A DNA stretch of 64,000 bases from Bacillus carboniphilus (lineage in GTDB: Bacteria; Bacillota; Bacilli; Bacillales; JC228), in assembly GCF_039522365.1 (NCBI RefSeq), contig NZ_BAAADJ010000063.1, positions 99,596-163,595 of the forward strand, in the 5' to 3' direction. The position numbers were made by a program, and so were the translations under genes. Positions 8,562-18,194 of this stretch are shown one piece after another. The notes beneath the pieces were generated by a model that worked only from the letters and a program-made list of their open reading frames with translations, was not told the origin of the DNA and ran no database searches. The number at the start of each line of letters is the position of its first letter. Within the stretch, counting starts at the first letter, position 1.

Positions 8562-9509
8562 TTACTTTTTTGACTTTTTTTCTTTCACCTTCTGATCTTT
8601 TGCTCGCTGTTCAGTATCGCCTATCATTTTTCCTTTTATTTTACTCTTAATAGCTTTTTCTTGTTCTAGTTTTCTTTCTTCTTTAATCGTCTTCCTCACT
8701 AGACCTACTAATCCCTTATATAATGATTTTGCATTTGTAGAAGTTAAAAGTGTACCTGTTTTCTGGCTTATTGAGTCTATGTCTACACTTTTGTTTTGAA
8801 GCTGATGGTACATCTCCCTTGAAACCTCATCTAAGTGCATATAGTACTCCCATTCCGTGTAGAGCCTTGGGGCCAACTCTTTTACATGTTCAAGAAATGT
8901 ATTTTTATATTCTCCTAAGCTTGTTAATAGCTTACGGGGATAAGGATACGTTCGGTTTCTCCAAACGGTTCTCCCTACATCAATAACTTTCAGGGACCCG
9001 TCCTCTTGAAGGTATATTTGTCGTTTATGATGATCGATGCGCTCATATCCAATTTTTTTAAATGTTATAAGTAATTTAATCAGTTCATATGAAAGCTCTT
9101 TTGTTAGTGGTTGAGATTGGAGATATTCTCTTAAATCCACCCCACCAACCATCTCCATCACTATGAAATTCTCACCCTTACAGAAAATTTTCGGTAATAG
9201 TTGTGTCTTCTTCCCCAATGACATCGCATAGTACTCTCTTTCACAATCAACGATATCACCATAGACCTTTACAACCATTTTATGGTTTACTTTAAAAACT
9301 GCTCCTTGTCGACCCTTTCCAATCATCTCTAGGTCTGATTTATTTACTACTGACACATCTACATCTTCAAACCCCTGAATTTGAATTTTATTAACCTGTT
9401 TTTGAATTGATTCACACTTGAATTTTTTCTTTCCCACTTCATAATCATCTCCTTTTCGAATTAAATTTCTCTGGGTAGCCGTTACTAACAATTTCAACAA
9501 ATCATTCAT
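8562..9509 (-). CDS. Protein-kinase-fold protein (atypical Ser/Thr kinase-like)
   Basis: A 315-residue protein with a kinase core: glycine loop IGKGRQGAVFKV (about 63-74), VVKVY with Lys81, hinge VMEMVGGVDL, catalytic-loop-like IDHHKRQIYL and LKVIDVGRT in place of DFG. The residue normally Asn in the catalytic loop is Gln, so activity is uncertain. The C-terminal 50 residues are Lys/Glu-rich and probably disordered. The ATG start has no clear Shine-Dalgarno; a GTG at 9437 follows AAAGGAGATG and may be the true start. First gene of the unit, 33 bases before the glycosyltransferase. Confidence 0.7.
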   Translation of the reverse strand: MNDLLKLLVTATQRNLIRKGDDYEVGKKKFKCESIQKQVNKIQIQGFEDVDVSVVNKSDLEMIGKGRQGAVFKVNHKMVVKVYGDIVDCEREYYAMSLGKKTQLLPKIFCKGENFIVMEMVGGVDLREYLQSQPLTKELSYELIKLLITFKKIGYERIDHHKRQIYLQEDGSLKVIDVGRTVWRNRTYPYPRKLLTSLGEYKNTFLEHVKELAPRLYTEWEYYMHLDEVSREMYHQLQNKSVDIDSISQKTGTLLTSTNAKSLYKGLVGLVRKTIKEERKLEQEKAIKSKIKGKMIGDTEQRAKDQKVKEKKSKK

Positions 9510-9845
9510 AACACAAGAATGGCTTGTACCATTTTCAACCTCAGGAATAATGCCCTGCTCATTAAATCTATTATTTAACTTGCTTTTTTGATGTTTGAGT
9601 ACAGCTACAGTGTTTTTACAATTATTAAATGAATATTTCTAGTGTTTTGAAACTGACAGGCGTACAGTTTTTTATGTTTTTTCAAAAAAATGTAAAGGAA
9701 GATACCTGAAATTGTAATACTATTGCCTTGATAGGCTATAGACTAGTTGTTAGTCTCTGATTCTGAAATTGGAACACCTGTCTCCACTATCCTGGCTAGA
9801 TGTATGCTATATTGGATTTATTCCCAATTGTTAGGAGAGAGGTAG
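9510..9845. other. Intergenic region between divergent units
   Basis: About 330 AT-rich bases between the kinase-like gene and the divergent transporter. I see no RNA gene, no repeat copy and no confident sigma-A promoter. Control elements for both directions must lie here. Confidence 0.5.
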
Positions 9846-10838
9846 ATGAAGGAGATTTTGATTGGCGTTTTGGCTTCGATGTTCTTTGCGGTTACGTTTA
9901 TTTTGAATCGGACCATGGAGTTATCTGGGGGACATTGGATTTGGAGTTCTTCCTTACGTTTTTTCTTTATGGTGCCTTTTTTACTACTCCTTGTATTGGC
10001 TCGAAAGAATTTGAGTGCTGTTTGGATTGAGATGAAAAAACACCCTCTCCAATGGTTGACCTGGAGCTTCTTTGGTTTTGTACTCTTTTACGCACCGATT
10101 ACTTACGCAGCTTCATACGGACCAGGTTGGCTCGTTGCAGGTACCTGGCAGCTCACGATTGTGGCTGGTACTTTATTAACCCCTCTATTCTTTGACCGAA
10201 TTCAAACCGAAAATGGCGATCTCACACAAATAAGAAAAAAGCTTCCTTTAAAAGCACTTTGTTTTTCTCTTCTTATCTTTTTTGGTGTTATTTTAATCCA
10301 ATTTCAAAAAGCTAGTAGTTTATCTGTAAGTGAAATTATTGTCGGGGTTACTCCTGTATGTGTTGCGGCGTTTGCTTATCCTTTGGGGAATCGGAAAATG
10401 ATGGAGCTATGCGGAGGAAGGTTAGATACTTTCCAACGGGTATTAGGAATGACCATCGCCAGCCTTCCGTTCTGGATGATACTAGCAGTGATTGGAGTCT
10501 TTAACGTTGGCGCTCCATCCTCCAACCAGCTTATTCAAACCTTCATTGTCGCTATATGTTCAGGTGTTATTGCCACTACCCTATTTTTTATCGCAACGGA
10601 CCGAGCTCGGGATGATCAAAGTAAACTTTCAGCTGTGGAGGCAACTCAATCAACCCAGGTTCTCTTTGTAATGGTAGGTGAGATCTTACTTTTATCCATT
10701 CCTTTCCCAAATGGATGGGCAATCGTTGGGTTGTTTATTATTGTACTGGGAATGCTGTTGCATAGTTATTTCACGAAAAACACACAGGCCAAATTGTTGA
10801 AGTCATCCCCTGAGAGGAAAGCGGAAATGAGGGTTTAG
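9846..10838 (+). CDS. DMT-superfamily membrane transporter (multidrug efflux-like)
   Basis: A 330-residue integral membrane protein with about ten hydrophobic segments in the two-fold EamA-like layout, starting MKEILIGVLASMFFAVTFILNRTME. The pattern WLVAGTWQLTIVAGTLLTPLF and the late ATQSTQVLFVMVGEILLL resemble the multidrug-resistance efflux family in Bacillaceae. Substrate unknown. TAGGAGAGAGG precedes the ATG. It is a single gene facing away from the kinase cluster. Confidence 0.78.
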   Translation: MKEILIGVLASMFFAVTFILNRTMELSGGHWIWSSSLRFFFMVPFLLLLVLARKNLSAVWIEMKKHPLQWLTWSFFGFVLFYAPITYAASYGPGWLVAGTWQLTIVAGTLLTPLFFDRIQTENGDLTQIRKKLPLKALCFSLLIFFGVILIQFQKASSLSVSEIIVGVTPVCVAAFAYPLGNRKMMELCGGRLDTFQRVLGMTIASLPFWMILAVIGVFNVGAPSSNQLIQTFIVAICSGVIATTLFFIATDRARDDQSKLSAVEATQSTQVLFVMVGEILLLSIPFPNGWAIVGLFIIVLGMLLHSYFTKNTQAKLLKSSPERKAEMRV

Positions 10839-10906
10839 CGGAAAAATTGTGCCTAGTCCAAAATGGGTATTACTACTTTCATTTTAGGTTAGGCTTCATT
10901 CAATCA

Positions 10907-10935
10907 GTGGGACAAGGTTCCTGTCCCCGGTGTCC
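10907..10935 (-). repeat. Dispersed GGGACA palindromic element
   Basis: Single copy between the convergent DMT transporter and the cystine ABC operon; plus-strand reading GTGGGACAAGGTTCCTGTCCCC, with the right arm degenerate (TGTCC). Confidence 0.75.
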
Positions 10936-10985
10936 ATATCATGTATTTTCCCACAGTAACCGACATTTTTGGATATAAAGAAAAC

Positions 10986-11001
10986 TCGCCGATTGGCGAG
11001 C
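10986..11001 (-). terminator. Hairpin, possible second terminator of the tcy operon
   Basis: CTCGCC and GGCGAG pair around a four-base loop; on the minus strand the stem is followed by TTTTCTTTAT. It backs up the stronger terminator at 11106. Confidence 0.5.
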
Positions 11002-11105
11002 CTTTAGGCGAAGACAGAGGCGTAGTTGCACTTATACTTCAATCCTAAAAATTTTAACCACGTCGATTTTACTTCCGTGCAAAAATTTTATACTTTCTTA
11101 ACGTA

Positions 11106-11133
11106 TAAAAAAAACAAGGTTTCCCTTGTTTTA
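11106..11133 (-). terminator. Rho-independent terminator of the tcy operon
   Basis: Minus strand AAACAAGG-GAAA-CCTTGTTT followed by a run of T. The 5' arm overlaps the tcyC stop codon. Confidence 0.85.
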
Positions 11134-11868
11134 CTTTTGGATCATTCTTAAAAATTGTTTGGTTCGTTCTTGATGTGGAGATTGGAAGATGATGTCTGGG
11201 ACGTTTCTTTCGACGATGACACCATTGTCCATAAAAATGACTTCATCTGCCACTTCTTTGGCAAATTTCATTTCGTGTGTAACAACGACCATGGTCATCC
11301 CTTCTTGGGCTAGGTCTTTCATAACTTGTAGGACCTCTCCTACTAGCTCAGGATCAAGGGCAGATGTAGGTTCATCAAACAGCATGACCTTAGGTTCCAT
11401 CGCAAGTGCTCTGGCAATGCCCACTCTTTGTTGCTGTCCTCCGGAAAGTTGGAATGGATAGTAGTCGACTTTGTCCTGCAAACCAACCTTTGCTAAAAGC
11501 TCCCTTGCCCGTTTTTCTACGGTGTCTTTTGGTTCTTTTTTTACCGTAACTGGCCCTTCCATCACATTTTGAAGTGCCGTCATATGTGGGAAAAGGTTAT
11601 AGTTTTGGAAGACCATTCCGGTTAATCTTCTGAATTTCGCCACGCTTTTTCGGTCCACTTTATGTGAAAAGTCTAGCTTCTGGTCATCTATGTTCACCAA
11701 TCCAGAGGTTGGTGTCTCTAGAATGTTTAAACAACGAAGTAAAGTCGTTTTTCCTGATCCAGAAGGACCAATGACTACCACAACTTTCCCCTGTCCTATA
11801 TCAATATTTATATCTTTTAGAACTTGTAATTCATCAAATTGCTTATATAAACCTTTTACGGATATCAC
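11131..11868 (-). CDS. tcyC: Polar amino acid (cystine) ABC transporter ATPase
   Basis: A 245-residue ABC ATPase of the polar amino acid family. Walker A is GPSGSGKTT, the signature is LSGGQQQR, Walker B is [14 protein letters not shown] and the switch His lies in VVVTHEM. It energises the permease and lipoprotein encoded upstream in the same operon. The binding protein is closest in memory to TcyA of Bacillus subtilis, hence the symbol; glutamine specificity is an alternative. Confidence 0.8.
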   Translation of the reverse strand: MISVKGLYKQFDELQVLKDINIDIGQGKVVVVIGPSGSGKTTLLRCLNILETPTSGLVNIDDQKLDFSHKVDRKSVAKFRRLTGMVFQNYNLFPHMTALQNVMEGPVTVKKEPKDTVEKRARELLAKVGLQDKVDYYPFQLSGGQQQRVGIARALAMEPKVMLFDEPTSALDPELVGEVLQVMKDLAQEGMTMVVVTHEMKFAKEVADEVIFMDNGVIVERNVPDIIFQSPHQERTKQFLRMIQK

Positions 11869-11884
11869 GGATAGAGCCCCCTAA

Positions 11885-12586
11885 TTATTTTGCCACATAT
11901 CGGTCTAAACGGCGTTCTAGCATACCCTGTACAATGGATAATGTGAAGCAGACTACCCAATAAATGAGTGCTGCTTGGGTATAGAGCAGTAATGGTTCGT
12001 ACGTGGTCGCCGCTATTTCTTGTGCCTTTCTGAACATTTCTGCAACCAGGATGACAGACGCTAGAGAGGTATCTTTTACAAGGCTAATAAATGAGTTAGA
12101 CAATGGTGGAATGGAGACTCGTGATGCTTGCGGTAGAATGACTCTTCGCAATGCTTGTGGATAACTCATTCCCATCGAATAGGATGCTTCCCATTGACCT
12201 TTAGGTATGGATAAAATAGCTGCTCTTATGACTTCCGAAGCGTATGCCCCCATGTTTAGTGAGAACGCAATGATGGCAGAAGGAAATGGATCCAATGTAA
12301 CACCTACGCTAGGAAGTCCGTAAAAAATAATGAATAATTGCACTAATAATGGTGTACCACGAATAATGGATACATACGTACTTGCAATCCATGTCAGTGG
12401 TTTTATTTTGGAGATTCGAGCTAGTGCCGTTAACACTGCAATCACTAGGCCAATCGAAAAAGAAATAAGAGTTAAAGGTACAGAATAGTAGAGAGCTCCC
12501 TTTACCAATGGTAAAAGGGAACTCTGAAAAATTTCCGTTACTTTTTCTAACCTTTCAGGATTCGTAAAAATATTAGTTAAGTACAT
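11885..12586 (-). CDS. tcyB: Polar amino acid (cystine) ABC transporter permease
   Basis: HisM/GlnP-type permease with about five membrane segments and the EAA-loop signature [23 protein letters not shown] start it at [13 protein letters not shown] (12586), overlapping the binding-protein stop by 14 bases; a longer frame to 12634 would run deep into that gene. The protein is 233 residues, ordinary for the family. Confidence 0.8.
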   Translation of the reverse strand: MYLTNIFTNPERLEKVTEIFQSSLLPLVKGALYYSVPLTLISFSIGLVIAVLTALARISKIKPLTWIASTYVSIIRGTPLLVQLFIIFYGLPSVGVTLDPFPSAIIAFSLNMGAYASEVIRAAILSIPKGQWEASYSMGMSYPQALRRVILPQASRVSIPPLSNSFISLVKDTSLASVILVAEMFRKAQEIAATTYEPLLLYTQAALIYWVVCFTLSIVQGMLERRLDRYVAK

Positions 12587-13430
12587 CTTCACCGAACCAT
12601 TTCTCTGAAATTTGTTGGTACGTTCCGTCTTCAATCATTTCTTGTAGTGCTTTGTTGACTTCTTCTACCAATGCTCCACTACCTTTACGGAACATAAATC
12701 CACTTTGTGCAGCGTTATCACTTTCATCTACCACTTTAATTGGTGCATCTGGACGTTGTTTCTTGAAATCAAGAACCGCAATTTTATCGTTAATCGTAAC
12801 ATCTACACGTTTAGAAGTGATGAGGTCAACTGCTTGGTTAAAGCCATCTACTCCTACTACTTCAGCTTTATATTCGCGTGCAATATCAGCATAGTTGCTT
12901 GTTAGCGTGTGTGCTGATTTTAAACCTTCAATGTCTTCAAAAGATTTTACATCGTCATTATCTTGGTGAGCGATTAACACAGCTGCTGATGTAATGTAGT
13001 GATCAGAAAAATCGTATTTCTCAAGGCGATCTTCTCTAATACCAACTTGGTTTGCAATCATGTCGAAACGTTCTGAATCCAGTCCAGCAAACATAGCATC
13101 CCATTGCGTTTCCATAAACTCAGCTTCTACTCCAAGACGGTTTGCAATTTCTTCAGCAACCTCTACATCAAATCCTGTTAATTTGCCAGACTCATCATGG
13201 AAAGTAAATGGAGGGTATGTACCTTCCGTTCCAATTAACAACTTACCTTCACCTTGTACCTTAGCCAGTAAGTCCTCGGTATTTCCAGTGTCAGCATTGT
13301 CATTACCTTCTGTTTCTTCGGTGTTGTTATCTCCTGCTGTATTCGCATTATCATCATCCGCAGTTCCACATGCGGCAAGGATAAGTGTAAAACTAAATAG
13401 TAAAGCAAAAAGTGTTAAAAACTTTTTCAT
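12573..13430 (-). CDS. tcyA: Cystine-type substrate-binding lipoprotein
   Basis: A 285-residue family 3 solute-binding lipoprotein. The signal peptide ends in the lipobox LAAC (Cys21), followed by an Asn/Asp/Glu/Thr-rich linker to about residue 50 and then [20 protein letters not shown], the start of the mature fold. The [16 protein letters not shown] stretch resembles TcyA. It is the first gene of a three-gene cystine uptake operon. Confidence 0.82.
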   Translation of the reverse strand: MKKFLTLFALLFSFTLILAACGTADDDNANTAGDNNTEETEGNDNADTGNTEDLLAKVQGEGKLLIGTEGTYPPFTFHDESGKLTGFDVEVAEEIANRLGVEAEFMETQWDAMFAGLDSERFDMIANQVGIREDRLEKYDFSDHYITSAAVLIAHQDNDDVKSFEDIEGLKSAHTLTSNYADIAREYKAEVVGVDGFNQAVDLITSKRVDVTINDKIAVLDFKKQRPDAPIKVVDESDNAAQSGFMFRKGSGALVEEVNKALQEMIEDGTYQQISEKWFGEDVLN

Positions 13431-13484
13431 TTCGTTAAACCCCCAGTATTCTTATCGGAATTGTTTTTATTCTACAGAACATGA

Positions 13485-13512
13485 TGATAAGAGAATCTTT
13501 GATGTTTGTCAA
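13485..13512 (-). promoter_or_regulatory. Sigma-A promoter of tcyABC
   Basis: Minus strand TTGACA (13512-13507) and TATCAT (13490-13485), 16 bases apart, about 55 bases before tcyA. I could not recognise a CymR or riboswitch element beside it. Confidence 0.6.
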
Positions 13513-13707
13513 AGGTTTTGTTTTTTATTTTTTCCTAATATAGGTGAAACAATGTGTTTGACCTAAAAAGGTGCGCTTAGAAAAGTTTTTGAATAAACAA
13601 TACTTTTCATCAGCTGCTAACTATTAACACCCATTCAATTCCTTATTTCGGCCATAATAACAGTGTAGATTTTCTACAAGAAGAGGCAAGGCGAAGGAGA
13701 GGGTCTT

Positions 13708-14331
13708 TTGGCAACCAATACGATGCAGCAAGTTCTTTCGGTACCAGATGCAATTGAATCCAGACATAGCATACGGAAGTTTGTTGAGGATCCCATTCCA
13801 AAAGAAGATTTAAACCAAATCTTTGAGCTGGTACGATTAGCTCCAAGCGCATGGAATCTTCAGCCATGGCGTTTTCATGTCGTAACGGACACCAATCTGA
13901 AAGAGAAATTAAAAGAAGCCTCCTACGGGCAACAGCAAGTCACCTCTGCACCAGCGGTTGTACTTGTTATCAGTGACATGGAAGACGTGTTGGAAAATCT
14001 ACCTAAAACCGTTCACCCAGGGTTGTCACCTGAACGGCAGCAAGAAGAAGTGGCCAACCTTTCCTCTTTTTTTGGAAGCATGAGTGTTGAAGAAAGAGGA
14101 CAATGGGGGCTAACGCAAACAAACATTGCACTTGGGGTACTCCTCGTCACCATCCAAGGGCTCGGATATGCGAGTGTTCCCATGCTTGGGTTTGACCAAG
14201 AAAAAGTTAAAAATATTCTTGGGCTAGATGAACATGTCAAATTCGCGGCTATGGTCCCCTTTGGTATCGCAGACCAAGAAGGCTATCCGCATCACCGCTT
14301 TGAAATCGAAAAAATCGTTAAATATCATTAG
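13708..14331 (+). CDS. Nitroreductase-family oxidoreductase
   Basis: A 207-residue FMN-dependent nitroreductase-fold protein. SRHSIRKF at the start (FMN phosphate site), LAPSAWNLQPW, and the late GYASVPMLGFD are family landmarks. It probably reduces quinones or nitro compounds with NAD(P)H; the true substrate is unknown. I accept a TTG start because GAAGGAGAGGG lies seven bases upstream. The stop shares its last base with a run of palindromic repeats. Confidence 0.85.
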   Translation: MATNTMQQVLSVPDAIESRHSIRKFVEDPIPKEDLNQIFELVRLAPSAWNLQPWRFHVVTDTNLKEKLKEASYGQQQVTSAPAVVLVISDMEDVLENLPKTVHPGLSPERQQEEVANLSSFFGSMSVEERGQWGLTQTNIALGVLLVTIQGLGYASVPMLGFDQEKVKNILGLDEHVKFAAMVPFGIADQEGYPHHRFEIEKIVKYH

Positions 14332-14373
14332 GGACAGGGGGATAGGGACAGGGGGACAGGAACCTTGTCCCAC
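14331..14373 (+). repeat. Dispersed GGGACA element with a duplicated left arm
   Basis: Reads GGGACAGGGGGATA, then GGGACAGGGGGACAGG, then AACCTTGTCCCAC on the plus strand; the left part is present twice. It begins at the last base of the nitroreductase stop. Confidence 0.85.
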
Positions 14374-14384
14374 TCCATAAATAA

Positions 14385-14413
14385 AGGAGTAGCCACTTAC
14401 GGCTACTCCTCTC
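14385..14413. terminator. Bidirectional terminator between convergent genes
   Basis: GGAGTAGCC-ACTTAC-GGCTACTCC with T-rich flanks on one side and A-rich on the other. It serves the nitroreductase and the convergent prolyl oligopeptidase. Confidence 0.8.
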
Positions 14414-14431
14414 TCTTAAAAATATTCACTT

Positions 14432-16453
14432 TTACCCCAACTCTTTATCCAAGAATGCGTAAAAATCAACCCATTCATCAATCAATTTAGAGGTTGGTTT
14501 ACCGAGACCATGCCCGGCTTTTGCTTCTAATCGCAACACAATGGTTGAGTCTTCGTGTGCTTTTTCTAATAGAGTTGCGGCGAATTTCTTTGCATGTGCC
14601 GGTACCACACGGTCGTCACTTTCCGCCGTTGCAATGAGTACTGGTGGATATTTTTGCCCTTCTTTTATGTTATGCAATGGTGAGTATTTATAAAGGAATG
14701 GAAATTGCTCCGGGTTGTCCGCCGAACCATACTCCGGAATCCAGAAACGCCCAATTGTGAATTTATGATAACGGAGCATATCAATCACCGGAACTCGGCA
14801 AACAACGGCACCATATAGGTCTGGACGTTGCACCATACAAGCTGCTACTAGGAGTCCCCCATTGGATCCACCCATAATAGATAGCTTTTGCTTGCTTGTA
14901 TAATTTTGCTCGATTAAATATTCACCTGCAGAAATAAAATCATCGAACACATTTTGCTTATTTTCTAACATCCCCGCTCTGTGCCACTGTTCTCCATATT
15001 CAGAACCGCCACGCAGATTGGCCACCGCATAGATTCCTCCTTTTTCAAGCCAACGTAAAATGGCTGGATTGAAGGAAGGTGTCAAGCTCACATTAAAACC
15101 ACCATATCCATAAAGGATGACAGGATTCTCTCCGTTTAAAGGAAGGTCCTTTTTAAGCGTAATAAACATTGGCACTTTGGTTCCATCTTTGGATGTATAT
15201 AAAATTTGTCTTGTTTCAAACTGGGATGTGTCTACTTTTAACTCGGATTGCGTAAACACTTCCAGCTCATTGCTGGTAAAATCATAGCGGTAAACAACCG
15301 TTGGGCTTAAGTAAGAAGTCATGTCAAAGAACATTTCACTTTGATTGTGCTTACCGGATATCTCCGTAATGGCACCGATCATCGGGATGTTTATTTTTTT
15401 ATCATGGCTCCCATCTTCATGGTACACATGGATTTGGTGATGAGCGTCGTGGAGAAAGGCGATCACGAACTGCCCATTCACAAATTTCACACCGTGCATG
15501 ACATCCTCATGCTCAGGTACTACCTCTTGCCAATTTTCACGGGACGAATTTTCAAGGTCGATAGAAATGATTCGTCCACGTGGCGCATCTAGGTTTGTTT
15601 TAAAATAAAATTGAGACCCATTATTGTGAATGTACGTATACTGAGCATCACTGTCATCGAGTAGACGTGTAAAGTCGCCTTGTGAATCTAGTTTTTTCAA
15701 GTAAAAGCGATTCTCTGCAGCAGTTCCATGTCTGACATCCAGGCAAATGTATGTATCGTCATGCGTTATAAACGGTGAAAACATGAGCTCCTTGTTATCC
15801 GGTTGCTCATATATAAGCGTATCTTCTTCCTGACTCGTTCCCAATGCATGAAAATAGACTTTACTGTAGTTACCTTCATCCTCTTCACTTACAGACCCCG
15901 GCTCAGGAAAACGACTATAGAAAAATCCGGAGTTGTCTGGCGCCCAGGTAAGCGGTGTGAATTTCGCCCATTTAATGTGGTCATTTAGGTCTTGGCTAGA
16001 GTTTACCTCTCTGACATAAATCTCTTGCCAGTCACTACCATGGGTAGACGTGGTATAGGCGATGTACTTGCCATCTCCACTAAAAGAGTAATTTGTCATT
16101 GCGACCGTACCATCGTCGCTCAATTTGTTCGGGTCAATCACAACAGAATCCTGATCCGTACCTTTTTTATATAAAACAGCCTGATTTTGAAGGCCATTAT
16201 TTTTCTGATAAAAAAGCTCTTCCTTCACTCTTTTCGGTACAAAATACTTAGGATAATTCCATAATTCCGTCAGTCTTGCCTGATCCTCTTCCCTAGTTTT
16301 TGTATCCTCAAAATAAGCATCACAAGCTTCTCCAAGCCCTTCTGCCCATTCCTTCGCTTCCAAACTATTTGGATCCTCCAACCAACGATACGGATCTGCT
16401 ACTTTCGTTCCATGAAAATCTTCAACAACATCGCTCTTTCTAATCACAGTCAT
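14432..16453 (-). CDS. Prolyl oligopeptidase (family S9A)
   Basis: A 673-residue serine peptidase that cleaves short peptides after proline. The N-terminal region forms the beta-propeller (VADPYRWLEDPNS at the start is typical). The catalytic domain carries MGGSNGGLL with the nucleophilic Ser, ATAESDDRVVPAHA with the Asp, and KAGHGLGKP with the His. No signal peptide is seen, so it is probably cytoplasmic. GAGAGGGG precedes the ATG. It is transcribed alone, convergent with the nitroreductase. Confidence 0.93.
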   Translation of the reverse strand: MTVIRKSDVVEDFHGTKVADPYRWLEDPNSLEAKEWAEGLGEACDAYFEDTKTREEDQARLTELWNYPKYFVPKRVKEELFYQKNNGLQNQAVLYKKGTDQDSVVIDPNKLSDDGTVAMTNYSFSGDGKYIAYTTSTHGSDWQEIYVREVNSSQDLNDHIKWAKFTPLTWAPDNSGFFYSRFPEPGSVSEEDEGNYSKVYFHALGTSQEEDTLIYEQPDNKELMFSPFITHDDTYICLDVRHGTAAENRFYLKKLDSQGDFTRLLDDSDAQYTYIHNNGSQFYFKTNLDAPRGRIISIDLENSSRENWQEVVPEHEDVMHGVKFVNGQFVIAFLHDAHHQIHVYHEDGSHDKKINIPMIGAITEISGKHNQSEMFFDMTSYLSPTVVYRYDFTSNELEVFTQSELKVDTSQFETRQILYTSKDGTKVPMFITLKKDLPLNGENPVILYGYGGFNVSLTPSFNPAILRWLEKGGIYAVANLRGGSEYGEQWHRAGMLENKQNVFDDFISAGEYLIEQNYTSKQKLSIMGGSNGGLLVAACMVQRPDLYGAVVCRVPVIDMLRYHKFTIGRFWIPEYGSADNPEQFPFLYKYSPLHNIKEGQKYPPVLIATAESDDRVVPAHAKKFAATLLEKAHEDSTIVLRLEAKAGHGLGKPTSKLIDEWVDFYAFLDKELG

Positions 16454-16515
16454 TCCTAAACCCCTCTCTCTTCTACCTATACTTTACATTTCGACATACG
16501 AAATGAAAGTCCTGC

Positions 16516-16644
16516 TGGGACACCGGGGACAGGTTTGGTGTCCCACAAAAGTTGGCTCAGAGGGGCTTGCCTTGGGACATGGGGTCAGGAACCTCTGTCC
16601 CACTTGGGGGGCCGTGGACATAGGGACAGGAACCAATGTCCCAC
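16516..16644 (+). repeat. Cluster of three GGGACA elements
   Basis: Copies near 16516-16546, 16573-16603 and 16615-16644, all in the same orientation (GGGGACAGG..TGTCCCAC on plus). They lie between two minus-strand genes and oppose the usual orientation relative to the upstream gene. Confidence 0.8.
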
Positions 16645-16680
16645 CCACTATGCTGAACGCCCTTCATTTCCCCCACAAAA

Positions 16681-16717
16681 ACAGCCTGTCCATCAAATAC
16701 CCACTGATGAACAGGCC
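16681..16717 (-). terminator. Terminator of the M48 peptidase gene
   Basis: Minus strand GCCTGTTCATCA pairs with TGATGGACAGGC, followed by TGTTTTTGT, just after the peptidase stop. Confidence 0.8.
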
Positions 16718-16723
16718 AACATT

Positions 16724-18010
16724 TTACTGATAAAGCTCATATTTAATTTCATCGATAATTCTCTCTTGAATCGGCCCTTCCAATCTCTCAAGTTCTTTCT
16801 GAAAAGAAGTCACTTCTGCACTGGTCAGTGTGAGCCTTGGATGCATCGTCTTCCCTTTCAAAAGACTCAACCGCAAATGTGTAGGTGGATGTGTAGATTC
16901 AATCCTCGTTTTTTCAAGTTCTGTCTTCCGTTTAAGCCTTTTTCTCTCCCGCTCCGGAAGACTTTCAACTCTAGTTCGCAACTCTTCAAAAAGGTTTTGC
17001 TTTTCCTTTGACAAAGCAACCTTCCGACTTATATAGCCGCACAAGTCATCGTAGTGTAATTTTTCAAGGGCTCGAATGGTTGTAGCCGATCCTACAACCT
17101 CTGCGCCGAACAAATCCGCCCGGAACTCCGCGACTTGCTTGTTTCGAAAAAGTAAAAACGTGAGCACGTAGAGTAAGCTATACGGGATAAAAGAAAGACC
17201 TTTCATAATATAGTAGGTTGGAACCTCGAGTAAAGAGAGGCCATCGTCCCGCTCTCCAGCACCTGGTGTATCAGGGTATAAAAGTTCAAACCAGGTAAAC
17301 AACGTGTTAATAGCTGTACCGATGTAAAGTCCTTTTGACAGATCTTTGTTGTCTTTATGCCCAAACTCATGTGCAAGAATGGACAGCCTTTCGTCTGAAT
17401 CTAAGATTGCAAAGAGCGGCAATCCAATCGTGACCACCACTTTTCTACGTAGTCCGACCTCTGTTATCGAAGCATTAAAACGGTGATTGACGATGATCCC
17501 GTCTACTTTTTTTGTATTCATTTCCTCACTGATTTTGTCACAGATTTTATATAGGGTTGGAAAGTCTTCCCGTGAGATGACAACCTCATCTTTTTCAAGT
17601 CGATTGATTCGAGGACGCAACACCCACGATAGCCCAAATAATAAAACGGTCATGATGTAAACCAGGATGCTTTTCTCCACAAAAAATAAACAGTAGAGTG
17701 CACCTATAAATAAGGAAACGCTTGTAATATGGATAATCGTTGCAATGAGAAAAGCAGCGAGGGTTGGAAATCGAGCGCTCGGCACCACACCTTCCTTAAT
17801 GCTTTCCACCATACTTTCTCCCAATCGATCACCTAATCGTTCATACAAACGCGTGATGGCGTCACTTTCTTCAGTGAGAGTTGGATTTACGTTATAGTCA
17901 CAATACTCACACCACGTTATGTAATCTGTGGATACAGGCATTTGCCTTTGGCATTGAGGACATGGTTTAGTTTCCGTACGGGTTGACAGTGTTTGATTGA
18001 TAATAGACAT
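16724..18010 (-). CDS. Membrane M48-family metallopeptidase with N-terminal zinc ribbon
   Basis: A 428-residue protein. Residues 17-37 contain CPQC..CEYC, a zinc-ribbon pair. About 80 residues later come hydrophobic segments, then the peptidase core with ILAHEFGHKDNKD (HExxH) and a downstream EFRADLFGAEVVG that provides the third ligand, Glu. Further membrane segments flank the core. M48 members act in membrane protein quality control or processing; the target here is unknown. I start at MSIINQTLS after AAAGGAAG; a frame to 18043 lacks a site. Confidence 0.8.
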   Translation of the reverse strand: MSIINQTLSTRTETKPCPQCQRQMPVSTDYITWCEYCDYNVNPTLTEESDAITRLYERLGDRLGESMVESIKEGVVPSARFPTLAAFLIATIIHITSVSLFIGALYCLFFVEKSILVYIMTVLLFGLSWVLRPRINRLEKDEVVISREDFPTLYKICDKISEEMNTKKVDGIIVNHRFNASITEVGLRRKVVVTIGLPLFAILDSDERLSILAHEFGHKDNKDLSKGLYIGTAINTLFTWFELLYPDTPGAGERDDGLSLLEVPTYYIMKGLSFIPYSLLYVLTFLLFRNKQVAEFRADLFGAEVVGSATTIRALEKLHYDDLCGYISRKVALSKEKQNLFEELRTRVESLPERERKRLKRKTELEKTRIESTHPPTHLRLSLLKGKTMHPRLTLTSAEVTSFQKELERLEGPIQERIIDEIKYELYQ

Positions 18011-18164
18011 GGATTTTCTTCCTTTTTCTTGTATCTTACACACTATTATAAGGGATGTGGGTTTGTGGGGTTTATGGGAAAATTAAACAATATTCTATAA
18101 ACTTCATTTATAAAAAATGGAGCCCACCAAAGTGTGTTCATTACACTAATGGCAGCTCCATTGC

Positions 18165-18194
18165 TGGGACAGCGTTCCTGTCCCCCTGTCCCAC
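18165..18194 (-). repeat. Dispersed GGGACA palindromic element
   Basis: Ends one base before the stop of the GyrI-like gene; orientation as at most minus-strand genes. Confidence 0.85.

Noticed and set aside
16503..17011. Plus-strand frames across the repeat cluster upstream of the M48 gene
   Set aside because: Antisense shadows of the repeat copies and the M48 coding region.
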